Positions 51,238 to 61,545 of a stretch of 64,000 nucleotides of DNA are shown here, piece after piece. Origin of the DNA: Bradysia coprophila (lineage: Eukaryota > Arthropoda > Insecta > Diptera > Sciaridae); contig NW_023503423.1 in NCBI RefSeq assembly GCF_014529535.1, positions 8,641,340 to 8,705,339 on the forward strand. Direction: 5' to 3'. Both the position numbers and the translations under genes were made by a program. A model generated the notes under the pieces. It was not told the origin of the DNA. It did not search any database and saw nothing but the letters and a program-made list of their open reading frames with translations. Within the stretch, counting starts at the first letter, position 1; every line of letters starts with the position of its first letter.

Positions 51238-53137
51238 TTACAAATTGTGAGCTAAGAAGAAGTGTGAAATCTTTGATTGGAATCTGGGATTGTCGATTTT
51301 TGTTTGAACTGATATGGCGTTGTCGATAATTGATAAATGTCAAACCTGATGTCACCATTTAAACGCCTCAGAGGGTAAGTATTTTTCTCACCATTGTGGA
51401 AAACGAAAAACCTTTAACTTGTTAAGAAATTATAATGTCTCGTTCTCTAAAAACAATGTATTGCCCATACAATTGAACGAATTTTCACTGACATTCCGGA
51501 GCTGCTAGGAATTTGCGTCGGACGTTGTTGTTGGTATAAGGCATTTCAAAAGCCGTTTGTCGTCTTGAACCAAATCAGATTCCGAATCGCCAAGAGTTTG
51601 CACTCTAGCATCAAGTGGGACCATAGAAAAATCCTGGGCAGTAGGGACCGACTGCATCATAGTAGGATTTGTGTTTCTTCCGTGGAGACAGCAACTATTT
51701 GTTGTGTATGTGAGCGAAAATGTACAATGCATAAAACTTCGCCGATGAATCTTTGGGTCCCTGTACAAAAGACAAAAGAGTCGGTTAACTTGCTGAACAA
51801 AATTGGCTCCGACCTGATCCGTATTTCTGGTGAACCAAAATCCAGCGAATCAACGAATCTCACTAGCCATTCAACAGGGCAATGCAATGTGTATTCTCTA
51901 CAGCATCCCGAAGGTTCACCAATGGATGAGGTTTACATGGTTTACATCAAGGTTTACATGAGATTTACACGGCCATGAATGTATTGCTTCCAATTTTCGG
52001 ATTATTTCCAAATTTTCTTACTCTGTGATGGTCGTAACGACTCCTCAGGTAACTCTTCGAACTTCTGACACCACTGTTCTTCAGCCTCAACTTGTACCAA
52101 ATCGTTTTGTCGGTAAGTTTCGTGTAACAATTGGTTTAGTAAAGTAGAGACATTTTACATCGATGAAAGAAAACTAGGAAGACCTATATGAACGCCGTTC
52201 ATATGTGATGCATGTCATAGTCCGCTACCACATTTTTCAATGGGTAAAGAAGATTCGATCCAGGCCTTTTCTGTAAGATGTAAATTGAAAAGTGATTCTA
52301 ATGAATTTTTAAGCACCTCGTAATGTTGTAATCCTGAACAAATTTTGCCACATAGGGATCCACTTTTTATACATGACACGCATTCATTGAATCGTGTAAC
52401 AGGCAAGACCGAGGGGGAAACCACTCGGGTAATTGATACGATACACACACACCCTGCTCAGAATTGCCGTAGAATCCGGTAATTAAACGGAATTGACAGG
52501 AATTAATGGGAATTGAAAGGAATTGAAAGAAATTGACAGGAATTGAAATGAAGTGAAAGGAACTAGAGCGAATCCGGCAATTATACGAGTTGCTCCGGTA
52601 ATTGAGGTAATTAAACGGAATTGAAAGGAATTAGAAACTGATTTGCCACCCGTTTGGCCAGTGGTTTCCCATTCGGGCAAGACGTAACAGACGGTGCAGG
52701 CTTTGCATGTTATGTTGCAATTGAAAATTAGATTGCATTTGTGGGTTGAAGATTCTTCAATGAAGAACGGCGAAAACGTGAAAAAGTTTCTAAGTTACTT
52801 TTGTTGAGTGTATGCTTCAGCAGTGGAAAATATCAGTTTTTATTTTTTTCTGGTGCAGGAAGGAAGGGGTTTAAAATATAATGAGTACATTAGAAAGTTG
52901 AGGGTGAATAGATACTTCCATATACGACTTTTGATCAGAAAATGGTTGAAAATAAGTGTGAATGTACTTCCCAGTTTCCTCACGTTTGTTTATAATATAT
53001 TTCCATACACGTATTCGTCGTGCGGATTAAAAAATGCTTTTTCAGTCTGAGCTCTTAAAAAGTTATCTGTTTTAAAACTGTACAAGCACTTACAATTGGT
53101 TCAATTCGGAAGCGCTAACAGTGAGCATCAAAGAGTA
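51238..53137. other. Stretch with unrecognised overlapping frames
   Basis: Between 51505 and 51978 three frames are open together (plus 51565-51978, minus 51505-51768 and minus 51657-51887). The minus frames contain Cys-rich and acidic segments, but none matches a family I know and splice sites do not join them convincingly. A minus frame at 52215-52448 has a spaced Cys pattern (CVSCIKSGSLC) without a full zinc-finger signature. A decayed gene or pure chance are both possible. Confidence 0.25.
52480..52640. repeat. Degenerate GGAATTGAAA simple repeat
   Basis: About ten diverged units of a 10-base word related to GGAATTGAAA or GGAATTGACA, interrupted near 52565-52605. Confidence 0.65.
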
Positions 53138-53177
53138 CTTCGCGGAGGTGGCGGGACATTTCCACACCGTCAATATC

Positions 53178-53650
53178 GTCAGGAACGATATTATCGTTTT
53201 TTGGACGATACTATCGTCTAAAAAACGATACTATCGTCTAACAAACGATAATATCGTTTTTAGACGATAGTATCGTCTAAAAAACGATATTATCGCTTTT
53301 TAGACGATACTATCGTACAAAAAAACGATATTATCGCCCAAAAAAATTTGATCCAGGACGATAATATCGTCTAAATTGAAAAATTCTAAAATATTGTCTG
53401 GACGATAGTATCGTTTTCTGGACGATATTTTCGTTCAAAAAACGATAGTATCGTTTTCTGGACGATATTACCGTTCTAGAAAATCTAATGGATATTTTCG
53501 TTTTCTGTACGATAATATCGTCCAAAACGATAATATCGTCCTGGGGCGATATTATCGTTTTCTTAAATGATAATATCGTCCAGGACGATACTATCGTTTA
53601 AAAAAACGATAATATCGCCCCAGGACGATATTATCGTTTAGTTTTGGGTG
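53178..53650. repeat. Palindrome array, left block: 17 exact CGATANTATCG units
   Basis: Seventeen exact copies of CGATA-N-TATCG, with N any base, plus variants such as CGATATTTTCG and TGATAATATCG, spaced irregularly by A/T runs or TCCAGGA/TCTGGA linkers. Each copy is a palindrome around one base, so each carries the word CGATA on both strands. Confidence 0.95.
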
Positions 53651-54612
53651 ATAATATTGTCCAGGACTCAATTTTACTCAGAGGTGCAGCAAGAACCGAA
53701 TTCTCTTCCAAAATATCGAAAAACAATTGTCAGAGGAAATCACCTACCAAAAAATAAAAGAAGGACAATTTACTCACACAAAGTCGGTAACTTCCTCCAT
53801 TAAAAATCATATTTTTTATTGCAGCTATTTATCAAGTCAACGTCTTTCCTCAATGTGGAATATCTTAGCTCAACTCAAGACAATCTTGAGATTAAGTTGA
53901 GTTGAGATCTCAACTCAACTCAAGATTTTCTTGAGATCTTAATCTCAACTCAAGATTACCACAATTTCAAGTTGAGTTGAGATTGAGATCTCAAGATTAC
54001 CTCAAAATTAGCAGAACCTTCAGGGAAAGCATAGTTTCGATACATTAAGTGAAAGGAAGAGTTTACAAAGTATTTATTGATAGAAAGTAAATAATCGTAA
54101 AATCGGTTGTGCTCACTACATATATTGGTCCATACACATCAGTGTTTAAAAAATGCAGTGTTACATGTTACAGTCGCACGAGTGGAACTCTTTGATCCCA
54201 GGGAATTCATCCTTTTACAAAATGTAACGTAAAGACGTTTTGCTCGTTCCTTCCTAGGGAATTCACACTTTTACGAAATGAACGTAAAGGCGTTTAGTTC
54301 GTCCCTAAATAATTCATCTTTTTACGAAATGAATACCAACTTTGATTGTACATAAGAAGCGTTTTAACACGCCGAGCGATCCGGCCCATTGCCCCGGAGC
54401 GAAGCGGAGGGCCGCAATGCGAGCTGGGCGCCGGAACGGTGTCGGAACTTAGGAGTTAATTTTTTTTCTCGCATCGTCTCATAATTAGTCTGTGTAATTT
54501 TTCTATATAAAATTTAAATTGACGGAACCAAATGAACCAATTTTTAATATATATTTACCGTCTATAAAAAGGTGTTTATCTACAAGATTTTGTGTTTCGT
54601 CTTCAACAACCA

Positions 54613-54950
54613 TCCAGAACGATAATATCGTCCAGGACGATATTATCGTCTAGAATTTTTATTTTAAATAAATTAAAAACGATATTATCGTCCCAAAAAT
54701 TATCGCCCAGGACGATAATATCGTCCAAAATAACGATAAAATTGTTCAGAAAAAGAAAATAACGATAATATCGTCCAGTGGATATTTTCATACAGGACGA
54801 TATTACCGTCAAAAAAACGATATTATCGTTTAAAAACGATATTATCGTTTCTTTAAACGATAATATCGTCCAGAAAACGATAATATCGTCCTAAAAATAT
54901 TTTAGAATTTATAATTTTAGACGATATTATCGTTCCTGACGATATTGACC
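54613..54950. repeat. Palindrome array, right block: 10 exact CGATANTATCG units
   Basis: Ten exact copies plus variants, same unit and linkers as the left block. In this block N is only A or T; the C and G versions seen at the left are absent. Confidence 0.95.
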
Positions 54951-54980
54951 GTGTAGTTATGTCGCCTCATCCTTCGCGGA

Positions 54981-57127
54981 GAGTCTTGATCTCTTGGTAC
55001 TTACGTCATCTTGTTCAAATCCAAGTATGGTATGAAAACGAACTTCTGCTTTCTTTGTTTAAATAAATCTTTTATTCTTTCTCTTCATTTTGTTCTTCTT
55101 CTTCGTTTTAAATAGATATATTTTGTGTGCTTAAAAATGGTTAATTTTTGACCAAAACAAAATTTGTTCTTCATTTTAATTAAGAAAATTCATAGCTCTC
55201 ATCGTTATATTGATTGTTTTGTTACAAGTTGTTGGTAAATTAACAGAATCGTCTTTGGTTAAAACAGTTTTTTTTTTTGTTTAGCTTTACAACATAAAAT
55301 CGCGGGAAAACGTTTGCAATGTTTTTTCTTCATAATAATATTCTCTGTGTTGGATTGCAGATCATTTGTTTTATACAGTTTTAGTAATACCTACGCTTAC
55401 AGTCTAATAAATTTTGCATTTTAAATTTAATTGTTGATTTTTATACACTTACATCTCTTGTTGTACATTGAATTTGTGGTATAGAGAAGGAAACACACAT
55501 TTGGATTCACTACCAACTTTTTGGATTATTTTTTTTTTGTTTATCTATAAAAAGGAGAAGTTTTCCATCGAAAATACTGATTGTTTTACACATTTTGCTA
55601 AGTTTCTAAGTTTTATTCTTATTATTAGATCTCGATGAGCCCAATTGCGTTCACGCTTACTTTCGCTTACTTGGTGACGAACAGATTGGGTTCATCACTT
55701 TTTGGTCGGAGAATATGGGAAATTTTGAACCAAAAAATTTGATATAAACTTGCACAATTGTCGGAGGTGATACATGATTATTATATTGCCATGTTAGCTT
55801 TTCCGAGCGGAATTTCGTCAAAATATTTTATGATCGTTATTTACATACTTTAACATGTAACTCGGTCATCTAAAGATTTCTGATTAGACTGAATCTGTAA
55901 TTTAGAACCGGTCGGGTCAGGTCAGGACTTGACCTGAAATTAAGTGAACCAGAAATCCCGACTAGGTTACCTGAAAGTTTTGTAGGAAAATTGCTCGGTA
56001 CAAAGAACGTGACGTGACAGGTTTGAAGAAGACCAGACTCATAATGGTAGGAGCTACATGACGGCTGATCGGTCAATCTTTAAATAGAATATTTTTATCT
56101 GCCCAAGCTGCCTGTAAAAAAGCAAACGGCCAATGCGTCCGTTCGCCCATTATGGCCAGTTCGGACCTCAGGCTCATGTCAGGTAAGATTTTCTCTCTAA
56201 ATTTACCTGATCTTATTCAGGTCAAACCGATTTTCGACCACGGTTGACTTGTTCCCACAATTAGATTAGACCAACCATGAAAAAAGGATTCGAAAATCGA
56301 AAAAAGTTGTGAAATTTCATTTGTCAGTTGCGCAAACACTAAAAATGAGTTCCACACAACTGAAACATTGGACAGTCCTTTTAGATATACAAATTAAAGT
56401 CTGAGTGTGAGTCTGATGTTTCGAGAATCGATCGGTTGACTTCGAATAAAATTCGAATTTTTCGAGGACAATGAGTCACAGCGCACAATGAAAAATTGCT
56501 CACATAGGGAATGCTCTTTTAAGGTCGATCCATATGCTCTCGTCAATCGGATAACTTTTGTTTCAAATTTCCCGTTTAGTGTGACAGATGGAAGATGGAA
56601 GGAGTTAAATGTAACGGAATATAATTATCAAGAAATCGAACGAGAATTAAATTATTTACAGAATTAGGTTCATCTTAGTCCACCCCATGTCTAAATAAAT
56701 TAAATTTGTTCATCTGCCGCAAATCGAAATTTTTTCAATTTTTTTTTTAATTTTTCGTTTTAATTTAAAAATTCAATTTTTCGTTTTCATGTACAGTCCG
56801 TTCAACATACGTACATGTATAATAACATTAAGGTTGTGTCAACGTCAACATAAATATTGGGTTGGCACCACACACTCATACGAAATGCATTACAATCGTT
56901 CGAAAAAGACAGAATCGAAAAAAAGTGATTCCATTTCCTGTAACACGGCCACCATCATTATGGTGCGATGGTATGTGTGATGTTTGTGTAATTTAATATT
57001 AAAAAAATTCTAAGTCAAAAATTACCAACAAAAATTAAATTAAATTAAGAAAAGAGTTGAATTTCAGTGGAAGAGCAAAAGTATTATTATCAAAATGGTC
57101 AACGCGCGCTCACAGCACACGAGACTG
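54981..57127. other. Non-coding stretch before the raskol 3' end
   Basis: No gene recognised. AT-rich with T-runs and several short frames on both strands. The last part probably lies just beyond the 3' end of raskol, which is transcribed from the other side. Confidence 0.4.
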
Positions 57128-57133
57128 TTTATT
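57128..57133 (-). terminator. Candidate poly(A) signal of raskol
   Basis: AATAAA on the minus strand about 140 bases after the raskol stop codon. Confidence 0.45.
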
Positions 57134-57274
57134 CCCCAGATCATCGGGAAGCGAACGCTACCATTAGGATAACTGGGATTATTCAATTGGAAAGGGGAAA
57201 GGGGAGGATAGTTTGTACATTCATCGATTCAATGGAAATTGAATTTTCCATTATTTTTCATTCTCTGCTACCAT

Positions 57275-60200
57275 TCAGCAATGCGATGCCGGATTTCCAT
57301 TACTTCCAGACGCCGACTGTGGCTGAGCAGGATTCTGTGTCTCGTATCGTTGCCTTAAGCTGGACAATGCGCTCAACAAACGATTATTAGCCGCATCCAA
57401 TGCAGCTATCTGTTGTCCTTGAGCTTCAATGACACGTTGTTTGTGCGATAGTGCCAACGACATCTGGAAAATTTCTAACTTGTTATCACTTCCTCTACAA
57501 ATGAAGCTACCGCGAAAATTACCTTCAACTGTTCCCGTCGTAGTTCCTCCTCCATTGTTATCAGTCTGTTGATGGGTAAACGAATTTTTCTATTTTTACG
57601 AATTTTATTTAAAGCAAAAACGTGTGCGAAATCAAAATTCCTACCTTGAAATGATGCTGCGCATTTTTGTGTCACTGTGCGGTGGCATGGCCAACAAATC
57701 ATCGTTGGAATTTTGATCGGAATCGCCGATGTGATTGCGTAGGCTGTCAAGTGATGTTTGAAGTCGCTGGATTTCTCGTTCGCATTGTTCGACCGACCGG
57801 GGTGTTCGACGTCGCTTTCCGTCGGTGTGGATAAGGCCTTGGGAAAAAGACAATTCCAATTATTTCCAGCCGAAACAGTTCGTTCCCGTTGAGAAAGTAA
57901 AATTTAACTTAGTCGCTGCGGGGGCAACGGCCACCGATAACGATCGGAAATGACGACAAACGTACCTTCAGTATCCGTAGAGCTATCCGACAAAGTACGA
58001 GCCGATTCCAGACTGAGACGACGTTGATATCTTTGGTGGTGATGGTCACGTGTCGGATTGATGAATGCATGGTTTTCGACCTGATCGTCCCGTTTGTACT
58101 GAGAAGACAACAAGATCAAATTAAATTCCCAACTCCCAACGCAGTCCACACCCAAATAATGGCGACTACTCACTTGCATCAACGGATTCGTGCGAGGCAA
58201 TCGACCATTTCCTGTCAGACGCCTCGAACCGTTCAGCGATCCCATCGACACATCACGGTCATTGCTTCCACCATTTCCGTTCGGTGATAAGTAGCACCCG
58301 TTGCCAATGACACCACTTCCAGAATGTGAATAGTTGTCATTGCTCAAACGTTCCTCGCTGCTGGACGGCGTTAGGGACGATGATTTCTGTGAATTTGAAT
58401 GATGCAACAGATGATGAGCGGTCGCTGTGTTTTGCATTTGATACAGTGGATTCTTGAATGCTAGCGGTGAGTGAGTGGCCACCAAATTGTTGTTGTTGCT
58501 GTTGGTTCCATTGGTGAACTTGTTCGACGGGAATTTATTGCCGTTTGTTTGCGGCATTCTTCGAGCATTTTTATTCGAATATTCGTTGGTGGGTTGTGGT
58601 ACACCCAGTTCAACTGGGCTAGAGCTCTGCGATTGGGTCGCAATGCTCTGATAACCAGAGCTACAATGTCCGATTGACACGTTGCTGCCTTTGGTGGTTA
58701 GAATATCTTTCGGTTTGTTTTGATTGTCGTCTGCATGCTCTTCGGCGTATTTCAACAGATCGTCCAAATCCTCCAGGTTCATTGGCATATTCGAATTCGA
58801 ATGCTTCTGTTGATTCGACGAATCCGAATGCGGAATGCCAAGATTGAGATTCAGATTCAACGAATTTTTGTTGGTCGTTCGCAAATCGCTACTGAGGCTC
58901 AGTTGACTTCCGTTTAAATTCCTGCTACGACTTCCACTGTGCACGGACTTCAGCAGCGGTGTTGGACTCTTTCGGACGAAGGCGTTCGATGGCTCTAGTC
59001 CAATTTGAATGAAACTGGCGTTTTTCTCACCATCACCACCCTGTACCTCAATATTTGATATTGGACTGCCAAGATTGTTGTTACGTGGTAACGTACTTGC
59101 TCTGATCGACGGACTCTTCCGTCCACTGCTGCCGTTTCCATAGTGCGAGGTCGTGTTATAATTCCGTGTTGCGTCCAAGTAAACATTGCTCTTGTGTTGC
59201 CCGCCTCCACGTTCCGTCGACTGATGGTGATGATGATGATGGATGGTCGTCGGAATCAGATGCGACTGGTAGTTTGAGTTTGAATTGGATGAAATGCTAG
59301 ACGTTGAGTGCGAGTGTTGCAGATGATGGTTGGAATAAACGGATCCGTTGATGCTCGTTTGACTTTGGTTTATGTTTGAATTGTGCTGATTGAGCAACGG
59401 CGAAACGGTCGGATCATTGTAACGGAAAATGTTTTTCTCCAGAGAACTTGGAGTCAATACACCGCGAATGATGCCTCGTTCGGCCAATTTAATGCCACTG
59501 TTTTGTGGCTGATTCTCTTGATTTGGATTCGGCGTGCCCGGTGCACCTTGTACGTTGAAGTTGTTCAACTCTTTTGCTTTCGTTATTTCGTCTAAAATAC
59601 TATGCAACGATCCAAGTTCCTGTTGCTTGTTGGGTGGCAGTTTTTGGATGCTGTCAGCCAGTAGCGTATACAGAATTGATAATTGCTTTCCTTGATCGAT
59701 GTATCCAGACCAATCCAAAATGGTGTCTGGCATGGGTTGTTCGGAGCGTGTAGAAATCTGATGAAGGAATTCCTTCATTTTCGGTGCCTGTTGCTCGAGG
59801 AAATCGTTCAGGAATTCCATGAAGTTCTCTTTGCCTTGAAAGCGTGTGAAATTGGCCAATGTTTGCAATGTCTTGGCGACCAAAGTTAGATTGCGTGTAG
59901 CTCTTGCACTGGGTAGTTCACTTGTGATGTTAAATAGACTCGGCGAAAGTATTGCCGGGCACAAGAACCGTAAGAAAATTGAAGCGCTGATCAAATTGTC
60001 GGCCTGAAAATTATTAAACGTTTAGTGTCGACCGAACTCCGAATCAATATCCGGCTCAGTAAACTTACCATGTCCTCACGATTCAACTCCTGCAAACGTT
60101 CGCGAAACGTTGCAAAACATTCACGAAGTTGTGGCGGGAAATGTTTGTGAGACTCTGCTATATTCGTCCATGCACTGCGGACTGCATTGCGTAACGATTG

Positions 60201-61545
60201 CTGTTGCCTTGACAGTGAACCGGTAGCTTTCAATGGATCTACTTCACAGTCTCTGTCCGATGATATTATCTCTGAAATCGGTAGCGACAATGTGTCTTGT
60301 AGATACTGTTCGCCGGTCAATTTGAGGAAAGCTTCCATGCTCTTGGTAGCCAACGAATTTCCACGGAAAGTCAACCGTTGATCTCCGACTCGTAACAGAT
60401 CTAGTGCTACAACATCGGTCAAAAATGGGCCGGCCATCCCTTGAGCATGCATTAACAATACTAGAGCCTGGCCAATGTCCTCTTTGGCCTTTACGCCAAT
60501 CACCGGCTCCAGAAGCTCGCACACCTTTTTGTAATTCTCTTTTAGGTACTGCAGAAAATCGGAGTAAATTTCGATCGGCAAAATATCCGTACTCTGGAAG
60601 CGACATTTAATGCGCAGTGTCGGTATTTGTTCTTTGGACGAATTTCTGCTGATGCTGTCATGTTTCTCCGATATGATTTGATACCAGTCCTCCGAAAAAA
60701 CTCTCGACGTCACTTCGTGTATGGGAATCTTAACCGATCCGACCAGCACATGCTTGTCGCGTTTCTTCTTTTTGTCCAATTCACGGAATACATTCACCGT
60801 AATGACATTGATGTCGGGTATGTCGGGAAAATCGAAATACTCGCCCCAGAACAGCAAGTCCGATCGCAATTTAACACTCGTTCGACCGTACAGTGTTTTG
60901 TCTAAATTTATTTCGCAGAAGTAGCGTTTCTTTGGCGGTAATGCTTTGGCTTCATAGATCCACATTTTCAGAGAGTTGTCGGTGCGCCTAGTATGGTCAG
61001 CATTCGGTGCGATCGATTTTCGAAGACTATAAATCCACAGATCACGTTCCTGGCGCGAACTGCAACTATAGTATCGTTCGCCGCGAGGTCCTCCACGCAC
61101 TTGAAAGCAATGCCGTCGACCGAGAACGGACTGGTGAACGGGTGCAACACCAACAGCACCAGTACATGATAGATCTGAAAGCACGAATAGAGACTGAGTG
61201 AAAAGAGTCCAGAATCGGCATTCGAATTATTCTTACCGATTGTCGACATCACAGCGTGACTGGACAGCAAACTCTCATGTGATCGTGAACCGCGTAAGCC
61301 ACCTGGACCACGTTTCGATCGCTCCAATTTTGTCACTGATTTGGTTCGTTTGAGTGGATTTGATCTACAAAACAGCGGATAATCGTTGAAAATACACGTC
61401 CGACAACGATATGAATGAAAACCATCTTACCTCTTTGAAAAGAAATTGGTGAATCGCGATGTTGAATGAGACTCGTTTTGTTTTTGTCCAAGTATTGGAG
61501 TAGCTGGAGCGGAACCTCGTCGACATGCTTTTTCGTAAGATGTAT
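57275..61545 (-). CDS. raskol: Ras GTPase-activating protein of the SynGAP/DAB2IP family (3' part)
   Basis: Eight minus-strand exons: 61545-61431, 61364-61237, 61174-60069, 60003-58174, 58098-57966, 57837-57645, 57565-57523 and 57463-57275. All junctions are GT-AG and in phase; 1244 residues are seen, the start being upstream. The SynGAP-family motif [14 protein letters not shown] lies near residue 60 of this part. A PH domain follows to about 140, then a C2 domain (about 148-280) and a RasGAP domain (about 285-560) with the arginine-finger motif [10 protein letters not shown] and the [12 protein letters not shown] motif. A long Ser/Asn/His-rich linker and a charged helical C-terminus ([16 protein letters not shown], then [11 protein letters not shown]) end the protein. 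It accelerates GTP hydrolysis by Ras (and probably Rap) at the membrane. In Drosophila raskol limits Ras/ERK signalling in migrating border cells. The 75-base intron 58099-58173 is in frame without stops. Confidence 0.92.

Larger units (their letters stand above)
53138..54980. mobile_element. 1.8-kb element with 9-bp target duplication and palindrome arrays
   Basis: The element is 53147-54971 (1825 bp), flanked on both sides by CTTCGCGGA (53138-53146 and 54972-54980). Its ends are imperfect inverted repeats of about 45 bases: GGTGGCGGGACATTTCCACA at the left and GATGAGGCGACATAACTACA at the right (complement), then an exact shared CGGTCAATATCGTCAGG-type block (one mismatch). Exactly 9 bp is typical of Mutator-like elements. 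Just inside each end is a block of CGATANTATCG palindromes. The centre (53660-54600) is unique: repeated CAACTCAAGAT/ATCTTGAGTTG words (53870-54005), three diverged units of AATTCATCCTTTTACGAAATG-like sequence (54200-54340) and a GC-rich patch (54370-54440). No transposase frame. Confidence 0.85.

Noticed and set aside
53331..54812. Minus-strand frames rich in Asp-Ile-Ile-Val repeats
   Set aside because: They are translations of the CGATANTATCG array and its linkers; not proteins.
57904..57965. Extension of the raskol frame past 57966 to a stop at 57904
   Set aside because: A GTACGT donor after GAAG and an in-phase acceptor at 57838 lead to the expected conserved C-terminus; the extension is intronic read-through.
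59383..60606. Plus- and minus-strand frames inside raskol
   Set aside because: Antisense or out-of-frame shadows of the large raskol exons.
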